Source: Actinomycetales bacterium UBA1383 (GTDB lineage Bacteria > Actinomycetota > Actinomycetes > Actinomycetales > Actinomycetaceae). Taken from it: a stretch of DNA of 64,000 nucleotides. Made by a program: the position numbers and the translations under genes. Below, in pieces: positions 35,778 through 44,497 of this stretch (positions are counted from its first letter, which is position 1; the number at the start of each line of letters is the position of its first letter). Location of the stretch: the NCBI GenBank assembly GCA_002305415.1, contig DBQX01000022.1, forward strand, positions 13,484 through 77,483, given 5' to 3'. Below the pieces are notes generated by a model. It was not told the origin of the DNA and did no database searches. It worked only from the letters and a program-made list of their open reading frames with translations.

Positions 35778-37043
35778 TCAGGGCTTCAGGCCCTCGTTCC
35801 ACGGGATGAGCGGCAGCGACAGCCCGGTCGTGGTGGAGGCGTTGGTGTGCTCCGGCCGGGGCGGCACGGTCGGCAGTTCCTCCAGGGGTGGGTCCGGTGT
35901 CCGCAGCGTGGCGAACACCGACCAGACGACCGCCAGCAGCGGGATGGCGAGGATCGCCCCGAAGATTCCTCCGAGGAAGGTCCCCGCGGTCACCCCGAGG
36001 GCCACCACCACCGGGTGCAGCGACACCTGCTTGCCCATGACCAGTGGTTCGAGGATGTGGCCCTCGATCTGCCCGATGAGCGCGACCCCCACCGTCACGA
36101 TGAGGGCGTCGACGAACCCACCGGCGGCCAGCGCGACCACCGCCGCCACGATCATCGCCAGCGGCGCGCCGATCAGCGGGATGAACGCCCCGACGAACAC
36201 GAGGACCGCGAGCGGTGCGGCGAGGGGCACCCCGACGATCAGCAGCAGCGCGAACGCCATGAGCCCGTCAGCCGTGGCCACGATCATCGTGCCGCGCGCG
36301 TACCCGGAGAACGTGTACCACCCGGCGCTGGCGGACACGTGGACGCGGGTGCGGTAGCGCTTCGGGAGCTGGTTCAGGAACCACAGCCACATGCGGGTGC
36401 CGGAGGAGAGCAGGAAGATCGTCACGAACAGGCTGAGCGCGAACATGGTGAACCCGATCGCCACCGTGCCCGCGTTCGAGACCACCTGGCCCGCCAGGTT
36501 GCCGGCATTGGACTGGATGTACTCGATGGCCTGCTGGATGAGGTTGTTCACCCAGTCGGTGACCTCGTCCTGGGTGACGTGCCACGGGAGCGGGCCGTTC
36601 TCGAGGAAGTCGAGGATCTGCTCGATGCCGTCGTTGAACTGGTCGGCGAGGCTGTTCCACTGACCCACTACCGAGCTGATCACGTAGGTGAGGAGCCCGG
36701 CGAAGAAGAGGAACGCCAGCAGCAGGGAGAGCACCACGGCGAGGCCGCGGGGCATGGACCGGGCGAGCCAGTCCGTGACCGGGTTCAGCACCGAGGTGAA
36801 GACGAACGCGATGAACACCGCGATGAACACCAGTTCGATCCGCGTCGCGGCGAACACCACCAGCGCGAGCGCGATGACGATGCCGATCACGTACCAGCTG
36901 ATCGTGCCGGACTTGGCGAGCCACGGCGGCACGAGCGGGTGGGGGCGCGGGGAGCTGGCGGCGATCCGCCGCACCGAGGCCCGTCCCCCCGCCGTCGGGC
37001 GCATCCGCCGCGGGGTGCGTGTCCTGTCGTTCCTCGCCATCAC
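35778..37043 (-). CDS. AI-2E family transporter
   Basis: A 421-residue membrane protein with about eight helices: a block of helices at residues 45-95, an extracellular amphipathic region (about 110-170, VVGQWNSLADQFNDGIEQIL), and a C-terminal cluster including PLAAPLAVLVFVGAFIPLIGAP and the conserved GNK-like VALAAGGFVDALIV. The family includes Na+/H+ antiporters and a proposed AI-2 exporter; substrate is not predictable. The N terminus (about 40 residues) is very basic. The start is the first or second of two ATGs (37043/37040). It is two bases from the HAD gene upstream, suggesting one operon. Confidence 0.9.
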   Translation of the reverse strand: MMARNDRTRTPRRMRPTAGGRASVRRIAASSPRPHPLVPPWLAKSGTISWYVIGIVIALALVVFAATRIELVFIAVFIAFVFTSVLNPVTDWLARSMPRGLAVVLSLLLAFLFFAGLLTYVISSVVGQWNSLADQFNDGIEQILDFLENGPLPWHVTQDEVTDWVNNLIQQAIEYIQSNAGNLAGQVVSNAGTVAIGFTMFALSLFVTIFLLSSGTRMWLWFLNQLPKRYRTRVHVSASAGWYTFSGYARGTMIVATADGLMAFALLLIVGVPLAAPLAVLVFVGAFIPLIGAPLAMIVAAVVALAAGGFVDALIVTVGVALIGQIEGHILEPLVMGKQVSLHPVVVALGVTAGTFLGGIFGAILAIPLLAVVWSVFATLRTPDPPLEELPTVPPRPEHTNASTTTGLSLPLIPWNEGLKP

Positions 37044-37045
37044 CG

Positions 37046-37729
37046 TCAGTCTGCCCCCTCGGCGGACCCGTCGTCGGGTGCCACGCTCGCGCGCTCGAGC
37101 AGCGCGGCCACCTCGACCGGCGAGTCGGCGATCGCCCAGGCGCCTGCGGCCTCAGCCTCGGTGCCGTAGCCCCACCGTGCGAAGATCGTCCGGATCCCGT
37201 GCTCGGCCGCGCCGTCGACGTCGTGACGCCTGTCCCCCACGAGGAGGGCGCCCCGGGTGTCGAGCCCGCGTGTGGCGAGCGCGGCCAGCGCGCGTCCGAG
37301 AACCCAGGCCTTCGACGCGTGCCGGTCGAGCAGGTCCGCGCCGGCGATCACCTCGAAGGGCGCCGCCAGCTCCTTGGCGTGGAGGATGCGCGCGACGAGG
37401 TCCTCGCGCTTCGAGCTGGCCACGCCGAGCACCCAGCCGGCGGCGCGCAACTCCGCCAGCAACTCCGGGATCCCGGGGTAGATCACCGCCTCCGTCATGC
37501 GCTCCGTGTAGATCGCGCGGTAGGTCACGCGGAACTCGTCCGCCCGCTCCGCCGGCACGTCGAGGACCTCCGTGATGCCGGTCAGCAGCGGCGGCCCCAC
37601 GAAGAGGCGCAGCCGGTCCTCGTCCGGCACCGGGTGACCGAGCCGGAGGAGCGTCTCCCGTGCGCTGCCCATGATGGTGGGACCGGAGTCCGCGATGGTG
37701 CCGTCGAAGTCGAAGATCGCGATCCTCAC
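37046..37729 (-). CDS. HAD-superfamily phosphatase, Gph-like
   Basis: A 227-residue phosphatase with motif I IAIFDFDGTIADS, a helical cap (about 20-90), motif II GVASSKRE, motif III lysine in ASKAWVLGRAL and motif IV LLVGDRRHDVDGAAEHGI. The closest named family is phosphoglycolate phosphatase Gph, but HAD specificity is hard to read. GTG 37729 (VRIAIFDFDG) is preferred, with GTG 37735 an alternative. It is transcribed with the AI-2E gene and is divergent from the mutarotase. Confidence 0.85.
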   Translation of the reverse strand: MRIAIFDFDGTIADSGPTIMGSARETLLRLGHPVPDEDRLRLFVGPPLLTGITEVLDVPAERADEFRVTYRAIYTERMTEAVIYPGIPELLAELRAAGWVLGVASSKREDLVARILHAKELAAPFEVIAGADLLDRHASKAWVLGRALAALATRGLDTRGALLVGDRRHDVDGAAEHGIRTIFARWGYGTEAEAAGAWAIADSPVEVAALLERASVAPDDGSAEGAD

Positions 37730-37799
37730 GCGCACAAGAGTAGGCGTGTGGAGGGGCGGAAACGGCGGCATTCCCCGTCCGGCTGGGCTGCCGTCGCGT

Positions 37800-37805
37800 T
37801 AGCCT
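37800..37805 (+). promoter_or_regulatory. -10 element (TAGCCT) of a leaderless promoter
   Basis: TAGCCT is six bases before ATG 37812 of the mutarotase gene, and no ribosome site is present. Confidence 0.55.
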
Positions 37806-37811
37806 CGCACC

Positions 37812-38654
37812 ATGGACGAACTTCCCGCCAGCGTGTCATTGTCGATCGGGCAGGGTGGCCTGCCCACGGTCGAGGTCTCGAGTGCCAGGGCCCGTGCCAC
37901 GGTCCACCTCCACGGCGCCAACGTGACCTCGTGGATCCCCGAGGGTCACGACCCGGTCCTCTGGCTCTCCCCGGGCTCGCAGTTCACGAAGGGTCAGCCC
38001 ATCCGGGGTGGCATCCCGATCTGCCTCCCCTGGTTCTCGAAGGGCCCGAACGGGGACAAGGAGCCGATGCACGGCACCGCCCGCCTCTCGATGTGGGAGC
38101 TGGCCGACGCCACGGACGACGACGGCGTCGTCACCCTGGACCTCCGGCTGGTGGACGAGGGCTGGTCGGCGACCTTCCGGATCGTCGTCGGGGGGAGCCT
38201 CACGCTCGAGCTCACGACCACCAACGACGCCGAGGCCGACATGGTCGTCGAGGAGGCGTTCCACACCTACTTCGACGTCAAGGACGTGTCAGGGATCCGC
38301 GTCGTCGGGCTGGACGGCGCCCGCTACCTCGACAAGGTGGCCGGCGGCGTCGCCACCCAGGAGGGTGACCTCGTCTTCACCGACCGCACCGACCGGGTGT
38401 ACGACTCGGCCGCCGACGTCGAGATCGTGGATCCGGGCAGGAACCGCACCATCCGGATCGCGAAGTCGAACTCCGCGAACACCGTCACGTGGAATCCGTG
38501 GGCCGAGACGGCCAAGGGCCTCGCCGACGTCCCCGACGAGTCGTGGCCCGAGTTCGTGTGTGTGGAGACGGCCAACGTCGGCGCCAGCGCCACCACCCTG
38601 GCGGCCGGGGAGTCGCACACGATCGGGACGACGTACACGGTCACGCTGAACTGA
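37812..38654 (+). CDS. D-hexose-6-phosphate mutarotase (YeaD-like)
   Basis: A 280-residue aldose-1-epimerase-fold enzyme that interconverts alpha and beta anomers of hexose 6-phosphate. Diagnostic blocks are HGANVTSWIPEGHDPVLWLSP, FTKGQPIRGGIPICLPWF, HGTARLSMWEL and EAFHTYFDVKDVSGIRVVGL, with the catalytic histidine in HGTAR and glutamate in WPEFVCVETANV. It follows a leaderless -10 box and ends before a strong hairpin, so it is probably monocistronic. It would feed glycolysis and the glucan genes. Confidence 0.93.
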   Translation: MDELPASVSLSIGQGGLPTVEVSSARARATVHLHGANVTSWIPEGHDPVLWLSPGSQFTKGQPIRGGIPICLPWFSKGPNGDKEPMHGTARLSMWELADATDDDGVVTLDLRLVDEGWSATFRIVVGGSLTLELTTTNDAEADMVVEEAFHTYFDVKDVSGIRVVGLDGARYLDKVAGGVATQEGDLVFTDRTDRVYDSAADVEIVDPGRNRTIRIAKSNSANTVTWNPWAETAKGLADVPDESWPEFVCVETANVGASATTLAAGESHTIGTTYTVTLN

Positions 38655-38664
38655 CTGATCGCGG

Positions 38665-38689
38665 CGCCGGCGGGCCATTCCCGCCGGCG
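38665..38689 (+). terminator. Hairpin terminator after the mutarotase gene
   Basis: CGCCGGCGGG and CCCGCCGGCG form a perfect 10-bp stem with loop CCATT, 10 bases after the stop. GATCG (38657-38661) and CGATC (38691-38695) extend the stem past a bulge. Confidence 0.75.
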
Positions 38690-38745
38690 TCGATCGTGCT
38701 GCACCGGGTCTACGCTGTAGTCCACCCATCGCGAAAGGCACCCGG

Positions 38746-40476
38746 TTGCTCTTCAAGCTCTCCATGCGCTATCTGCGGCCCTACATGGGGACCGTGTACC
38801 TGGTGATCGCGCTGCAGGTCATCCAGACTCTCGCCGCCCTCGCCCTGCCCACGCTCAACGCCGACATCATCGACCAGGGCGTGGTGCGCGCCGACATCCC
38901 GTTCATCTGGCGCACGGGCGCCGAGATGCTCGCCATCTCCGCCCTCCAGGTGGCCTGCGCCGTGTCCGCCGCCTACCTCGGCGCGCGCACCGCGATGTCA
39001 GTCGGCCGCGACCTCCGGCGGGACGTCTTCTCCACCGTGCAGCGCTTCGGGTCCCTCGAACTCACCCGCTTCGGGCCGCCCTCGCTGATCACCCGGTCGA
39101 CGAACGACGTCCAGCAGATCCAGGTGGTCCTGATGCTCACCTTCACCATCATGGTGATGGTGCCGATCATGCTGTTCGGCGGCGTGTTCATGGCGATGCG
39201 CCAGGACGCCCAGCTGTCCTGGCTCCTCGTGGCGATCGTCCCGGTGCTCGGATCCGTGGTCGGGCTCGCGATGGTCCGGATGCGCCCGCTCTTCAAGCAG
39301 ATGCAGGCCCGCATCGACACGATCAACACGGTGCTGCGGGAGCAGCTCGCCGGCGTCCGGGTGATCCGTGCCTTCGTGCGGCAGTCCGCCGAGCGGGAGC
39401 GGTTCCGCGGCGCGAACACCGCGCTCTTCGACACCTCGCTGAGCGTCGGCCTGTGGATGGCGTTCCTCTTCCCGGCCGTCCAGCTCGTGGTGTTCTCCGC
39501 CCAGGTCGGGGTCATCTGGTTCGGCGGCCTGCGGATCGACGCGGGTGGCATGGAGGTCGGCTCCCTCATCGCCTTCCTCAACTACCTCATGCAGATCTTC
39601 ATGTCCGTGATGATGGCCACGATGATGTTCATGATCGTCCCCCGCGGCGAGGTCTCCGCGGACCGCGTGAACGAGGTCCTCACCAGCCCCATCGCGATCG
39701 GGACCCCCGCCAGCCCAGCGGCGCTGCCGCCCGGCGCGCTGACCTTCGCGTTCGAGGACGTGGGCTTCCGCTACCCCGGGGCGGAGAGCGACGTCCTCAC
39801 CGGGGTCAATCTCGCCCTGCGTCCCGGGACGACGACGGCGGTGGTCGGGTCCACGGGTGCAGGCAAGACCACGCTCGTCAACCTGCTGCCGCGCCTCCTC
39901 GAGGCCTCGTCCGGGCGCCTCACGGTGGACGGCATCGCGCTGGCCGACGTCGACCTCACCGCGCTGCGCCAGCGCATCGCGCTGGTGCCGCAGCGCACCT
40001 TCCTGTTCTCCGGCACCATCGCCTCCAATCTCCGGCTGGGCGCGCCGGAGGCGAGCGAGGAGCAGATGTGGGCCGCGCTGGAGGCCTCCCAGGCCGCGGA
40101 GTTCGTCCGCGCGTTGGGGGGCCTCGAGGCACACGTCGAGCAGGGCGGCAAGAACTTCTCCGGTGGCCAGCGGCAGCGGCTGACCATCGCCCGCGCGCTC
40201 GTCCGGCGGGCGGACCTCACGATCTTCGACGACTCGTTCTCCGCCCTCGACTACAGCACCGACCTGCTGCTGCGCCGCGCGTTGCGTGCCGTGCTCGCCG
40301 ACCGGGCGGTGCTCATCGTGGCGCAGCGGGTGGCCACCATCCGCGGGGCGGACGCCATCGTCGTCCTCGACGGCGGCCGCGTCGTGGGGATCGGCACCCA
40401 CGCCGTGCTCATGGCGGAGTGCGAGACCTACCGCGAGATCGTCCTGTCCCAGCTCTCGGCGGAGGAGGCGGCATGA
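38746..40476 (+). CDS. ABC exporter half-transporter with degenerate ATP site
   Basis: A 576-residue half-transporter with six N-terminal helices and one ATPase domain. Walker A is GSTGAGKTT, the signature FSGGQRQRLTIARA is canonical, but Walker B reads TIFDDSFSALD, with Asp in place of the catalytic Glu. This is the degenerate-site partner of a heterodimeric exporter such as TM287/288. It starts at TTG 38746 with GAAAGG upstream; no better start fits. Its stop overlaps the partner ATG (ATGA). Multidrug or lipid export is the family role; the substrate is unknown. Confidence 0.93.
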   Translation: MLFKLSMRYLRPYMGTVYLVIALQVIQTLAALALPTLNADIIDQGVVRADIPFIWRTGAEMLAISALQVACAVSAAYLGARTAMSVGRDLRRDVFSTVQRFGSLELTRFGPPSLITRSTNDVQQIQVVLMLTFTIMVMVPIMLFGGVFMAMRQDAQLSWLLVAIVPVLGSVVGLAMVRMRPLFKQMQARIDTINTVLREQLAGVRVIRAFVRQSAERERFRGANTALFDTSLSVGLWMAFLFPAVQLVVFSAQVGVIWFGGLRIDAGGMEVGSLIAFLNYLMQIFMSVMMATMMFMIVPRGEVSADRVNEVLTSPIAIGTPASPAALPPGALTFAFEDVGFRYPGAESDVLTGVNLALRPGTTTAVVGSTGAGKTTLVNLLPRLLEASSGRLTVDGIALADVDLTALRQRIALVPQRTFLFSGTIASNLRLGAPEASEEQMWAALEASQAAEFVRALGGLEAHVEQGGKNFSGGQRQRLTIARALVRRADLTIFDDSFSALDYSTDLLLRRALRAVLADRAVLIVAQRVATIRGADAIVVLDGGRVVGIGTHAVLMAECETYREIVLSQLSAEEAA

Positions 40477-42380
40477 GCCACGGTCCCGGGCCCCGTGTCG
40501 TCGACCCCACCAAGAAGGCCAAGGACTTCCGCGGCACCTTCCGGCGCCTCGTGCGCGCCCTCCACCCGCAGCGCTTCCGCCTCGCGGTCGTCGTCGGCCT
40601 CAGCGCCGCGTCCGTCTTCCTCGGGGTCCTCGGTCCCAAGGTCCTGGGCGACGCCACCAACATCATCTTCAGCGGTGTCGTGGGCCGCATGGTGCCCCCC
40701 GGCGTCACCCGGGAGGAGGCGATCGCGGGGCTGCGTGCCACCGGGCAGGACCGGATGGCGGACATGCTCAGCGCCATGGACTTCGTCCCCGGACAAGGGA
40801 TCGACATCCCCGAGCTCACCCGCACCGTGCTGCTCGTGCTCGCGCTCTTCGCCTCGGCCGCCCTGCTCTCCTGGATCGCCGCGAGGATCCTCACCCGCGT
40901 GGTGCAGGAGGTGGGCTTCACCTTCCGCGCCACGGTGCAGGAGAAGATCGACCGGCTCCCGCTCTCCTACCTGTCGGGGCACGCCCGCGGCGACGTCCTC
41001 TCGCGGGTCACCAACGACATCGACAACGTCACCCAGACCCTCCAGCAGACCCTCTCCCAGATCGTCACCTCGATCCTGACGGTGGTGGGGGTACTGGGCA
41101 TGATGCTGTGGCTGTCCTGGCAGCTCGCGCTGATCGCGCTCGTGGTGGTCCCGGTCTCGGCGGTGGTCACGATGAGCATCGCGAAGCGCGCCCAGCCGAA
41201 CTTCGTGCGCCAGTGGAAGGCCACGGGTGACGTCGGCGGCGTCGTGGAGGAGGCGTTCACGGGCCACGAGGTGATCGCGGCGTTCGGTGGGGAGGAATCG
41301 TTCGCGCGGGACTTCGCCGCCCACAACGGCGAGCTGTACGACTCCTCGTGGCGGGCGCAGTTCATCTCCAACACGATGATGCCCACGATGATGTTCCTCT
41401 CGAACATCTCCTACGTGGGTGTCGCGGTGGTGGGCGGGCTGAAGGTGCTGAACGGGACGATCACGCTCGGCGAGGTACAGGCGTTCATCCAGTACTCCCG
41501 CCAGTTCAACCAGCCGCTCGCCCAGCTCGCGTCGATGGCGAACCTGCTGCAGTCCGGCCTCGCGTCCGCCGAACGGGTCTTCGAGCTCCTCGACGCCGAG
41601 GAGGAGCGCGAGGACGTCGTCACCGCCGCCCTGCCTCCCGAGGTCGGCCAGGTGGTGTTCGACGACGTCACGTTCTCCTACACCCCGGGCGTGCCGGTCA
41701 TCACGAACCTGTCCCTGCGGGCCGAACCGGGCCAGACGGTGGCCATCGTCGGTCCCACCGGGGCGGGCAAGACGACGCTCGTGAACCTCCTGATGCGCTT
41801 CTACGAGGTGGACTCGGGCCGCATCCTGATCGACGGCGTGGACACCGCCACCGTCTCCCGGGACGACGTGCGCGCCCGCATCGGCATGGTCCTGCAGGAC
41901 ACCTGGCTCCTGGAGGCGTCCATCGCGCAGAACATCACCTATGCGCGTCCTGACGCCACGGAGGAGGAGATGCTGGCCGCCGCCGTCGCCACCAACGTGG
42001 ACCGGCTGGTCCGCACGCTCCCGGAGGGGTACGCGACGGTGGTCACGGACGAGTCAATCTCCGCGGGCGAGAAGCAGCTCCTCACCATCGCCCGCGCGTT
42101 CCTCGCCGACCCGCAGATCCTCGTCCTCGACGAGGCCACCTCGTCGGTGGACACCCGCACGGAGGTGCTGGTCCAGAAGGCGATGCACGCGCTGCGGCAG
42201 GGGCGGACCTCGTTCATCATCGCCCACCGGCTCTCCACGATCAGGGACGCGGACCTGATCGTCGTGATGGAGCACGGTGACGTCGTCGAGCAGGGCACCC
42301 ACGAGCACCTGCTGACCGCGGGCGGCGCCTACGCCCGGCTCTACCAGGCGCAGTTCGAGGCAGCCATCACCGAGGAGTGA
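40473..42380 (+). CDS. ABC exporter half-transporter, catalytic partner
   Basis: A 635-residue half-transporter with a cytoplasmic N-terminal extension (about 30 residues) and a membrane-loop insertion before helix 2 (MVPPGVTREEAIAGLRATGQ, about residues 68-105). Walker A is GPTGAGKTT and Walker B is LVLDEATSSVD, with the Glu intact. The signature is degenerate, ISAGEKQLLTIARA. In a dimer with the upstream protein this gives one competent ATP site and one degenerate one, consistent with heterodimeric exporters. It ends two bases before the convergent oligopeptidase stop. Confidence 0.93.
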   Translation: MSHGPGPRVVDPTKKAKDFRGTFRRLVRALHPQRFRLAVVVGLSAASVFLGVLGPKVLGDATNIIFSGVVGRMVPPGVTREEAIAGLRATGQDRMADMLSAMDFVPGQGIDIPELTRTVLLVLALFASAALLSWIAARILTRVVQEVGFTFRATVQEKIDRLPLSYLSGHARGDVLSRVTNDIDNVTQTLQQTLSQIVTSILTVVGVLGMMLWLSWQLALIALVVVPVSAVVTMSIAKRAQPNFVRQWKATGDVGGVVEEAFTGHEVIAAFGGEESFARDFAAHNGELYDSSWRAQFISNTMMPTMMFLSNISYVGVAVVGGLKVLNGTITLGEVQAFIQYSRQFNQPLAQLASMANLLQSGLASAERVFELLDAEEEREDVVTAALPPEVGQVVFDDVTFSYTPGVPVITNLSLRAEPGQTVAIVGPTGAGKTTLVNLLMRFYEVDSGRILIDGVDTATVSRDDVRARIGMVLQDTWLLEASIAQNITYARPDATEEEMLAAAVATNVDRLVRTLPEGYATVVTDESISAGEKQLLTIARAFLADPQILVLDEATSSVDTRTEVLVQKAMHALRQGRTSFIIAHRLSTIRDADLIVVMEHGDVVEQGTHEHLLTAGGAYARLYQAQFEAAITEE

Positions 42381-42382
42381 CG

Positions 42383-44443
42383 TTACTGCAGGCCGCGCCG
42401 CCGCAGCAGCGGGGTGATGTCGGCGTCCCGGCCACGGAACGCCCGGAAGGACTCCAGCGGGTCACGCGAGTTGCCGCGGGAGAGCACCTCGTCCCGGAAC
42501 CGCTGCCCCGCGACGCGGTTCAGGCCGCCGTCCCCGTCGATCGCACCCTCGCCCGTGAACCACTCGACCGTGTCCGCGTCGAGCACCTCGGCCCAGATGT
42601 AGGAGTAGTAGTTCGCGTCGTACCCACCCCCGAAGGCGTGGTTGAAGTAGCCGGAGCGGTAGCGCGGCGGGACCAGTTCCCAGGCCAGGCCTGCAGCCTC
42701 GAGCGCCGCCGCCTCGAAGGCCGCCACGGCCCCGGCGTCGTCGGGCACCTCCTCCGGCGTGAGACGGTGCCACGCCTGGTCGAGGAGGGCGGCGGCGAGG
42801 TACTCCGAGGTCGCGAACCCCTGGCCGTAGCTGCCCATCGCCACGAGGCGGTCGAGCAGTTCATCGGGAAGCGGCTCTCCGGTGCGGTGGTGGCGGGCGA
42901 AGTTCGCGACGACGGCGCGGTTCGCCATCCACATCTCGTTCACCTGGGAGGGGAACTCCACGAAGTCGCGCGGCACGTCGGTTCCGGACAGGCTCGGGTA
43001 GGTGACGTCCGAGAACATCCCGTGCAGGGCGTGGCCGAACTCGTGGAAGCACGTGGTGACCTCGTCCCAGGTGAGCAGCGTGGGCTCCCCCTCTGCGGGC
43101 TTCGTGATGTTCAGCGTGTTCATCACCACCGGCCGCCTGCCCAGCAGGCGTGACTGGTCGACGAGATTGTGCATCCACGCTCCGCCACGCTTGCCCTTGC
43201 GGGCGTAGTAGTCACCGAGGAAGAGCGCGAGCGTGCGGCCGTCCTCGTCCCGCACCTCCCAGGCGCGCACCTCGGGGGCGAAGCCGGCCAGGTCCTCCCG
43301 CTCGTGGAACGTGATGCCGTACAGCCGCTCCGCGGCCCAGAAGACACCCTTCACGAGCACCGAGCCGAGCTCGAGGTAGGGCCGCAGCACGTCGTCGTCG
43401 ACGGCGAACAGCTGCCTGCGGAGCCGTTCGGAGTGGTAGGCCCAGTCGGCCGCCGTGAACGGCCCCTCGGCGAGTCCGGCGAGGCGTTCGCCCTCGCTGC
43501 GGGCGTTGCGGGCCGCGGCGGGGGCGAGAGCGGCGAGGCGTTCCGCCACCGCGTCGGCGGACCGGGCGGTGCCCTCCTCGGCGACGGCGGCGGCATGCGT
43601 GGCGTGGCCCAGCAGCCGGGCCCGCTCGGCGCGGAGACGGGCGAGCGTGAGAATGAGGTGGCGGGTGTCGGAGTCCGGGTCGTGGCCGTCCCCCCGGGCG
43701 AGGGATGCCGCCATGAGCCGCTCCCGGGTGGCCGCCTTCTCCAGCCGGGTCAGCAGCGGCTGCTGGGTGGGGGACAGGAGGGTGACGAGCCAGCCAGCAC
43801 GGCCGCGGTCGCGGGCAGCCTGTGCGAGGGCGTCGAGGGTCTCGCCGTCCAGGCCCGCGAGGTCCTCCGGGTCGGTGAAGAGCTGGGCGGCCTCCTCCAG
43901 CGCCTTCGTCGCGCGCTGCGAGAACCCGGTCTCGGCGGCGGTGATCCGCTGGTTCAGGTCCTTCAGCCGTTCCTGGTCGTCCTCGGGCAGCCCGATGCCG
44001 GCCCGGCGGAAGTCGCGGAGGTACTCGTCCAGGAGCCAGGATGTCTCGGGATCGAGGGCGAGCAGCGCCCGCGCGCGTTCAAGCGACTCGAGCCGCCGGA
44101 AGATGCGGGCGTTGAGGTGGAGGGCGTCGGCGTGCGCGGCGAGCTGGGGCATGAACTCCGCCTCGAGGGCATCCCACTCCTCGCCGCCGATCGACTCCAT
44201 CAGCGTGAAGGCGACCGGCAGCACGCGTGACAGCAGCTGGCCGGTACGCTCGAGCGCCACGAGGGTGTTCTCCACGGTGGCGGGCTCCTCGTCCGCCGCG
44301 ATGGCGTCCCACTCGGCGCGCTGCTCGTCCAGGCCCGCGCGCAACGCCTCCCGGACAGTGGCGGGCGTGGTGGCGGCGAAGTCCGGAAGCTCGAGATCGA
44401 GGGCGGAGGGCGTGGCGAAGGGATTGGCGGGGTCGAGGGGCAT
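42383..44443 (-). CDS. M3-family oligopeptidase (peptidyl-dipeptidase Dcp-like)
   Basis: A zinc metallopeptidase of about 686 residues. The active-site motif CFHEFGHALHGMFS gives HEFGH, and the third ligand glutamate is in VEFPSQVNEMWM. The N-terminal helical domain (about 1-200) forms the substrate-gating cap. The family trims short peptides in the cytoplasm; Dcp removes C-terminal dipeptides, oligopeptidase A cleaves longer. The sequence closely tracks Dcp/M3A. The start is ATG 44443 or 44452; neither has a clear ribosome site. Confidence 0.93.
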   Translation of the reverse strand: MPLDPANPFATPSALDLELPDFAATTPATVREALRAGLDEQRAEWDAIAADEEPATVENTLVALERTGQLLSRVLPVAFTLMESIGGEEWDALEAEFMPQLAAHADALHLNARIFRRLESLERARALLALDPETSWLLDEYLRDFRRAGIGLPEDDQERLKDLNQRITAAETGFSQRATKALEEAAQLFTDPEDLAGLDGETLDALAQAARDRGRAGWLVTLLSPTQQPLLTRLEKAATRERLMAASLARGDGHDPDSDTRHLILTLARLRAERARLLGHATHAAAVAEEGTARSADAVAERLAALAPAAARNARSEGERLAGLAEGPFTAADWAYHSERLRRQLFAVDDDVLRPYLELGSVLVKGVFWAAERLYGITFHEREDLAGFAPEVRAWEVRDEDGRTLALFLGDYYARKGKRGGAWMHNLVDQSRLLGRRPVVMNTLNITKPAEGEPTLLTWDEVTTCFHEFGHALHGMFSDVTYPSLSGTDVPRDFVEFPSQVNEMWMANRAVVANFARHHRTGEPLPDELLDRLVAMGSYGQGFATSEYLAAALLDQAWHRLTPEEVPDDAGAVAAFEAAALEAAGLAWELVPPRYRSGYFNHAFGGGYDANYYSYIWAEVLDADTVEWFTGEGAIDGDGGLNRVAGQRFRDEVLSRGNSRDPLESFRAFRGRDADITPLLRRRGLQ

Positions 44444-44470
44444 GCGTGTCATTGTGCTGCCTCACGGCGG

Positions 44471-44492
44471 CCGCGCGCGCGTTGGCGCGCGG
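44471..44492 (-). terminator. GC hairpin between the GNAT-MazG gene and the oligopeptidase gene
   Basis: CCGCGCGC and GCGCGCGG form an 8-bp stem with a 6-base loop, six bases past the minus-strand stop at 44498. Confidence 0.5.
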
Positions 44493-44497
44493 AAGGG

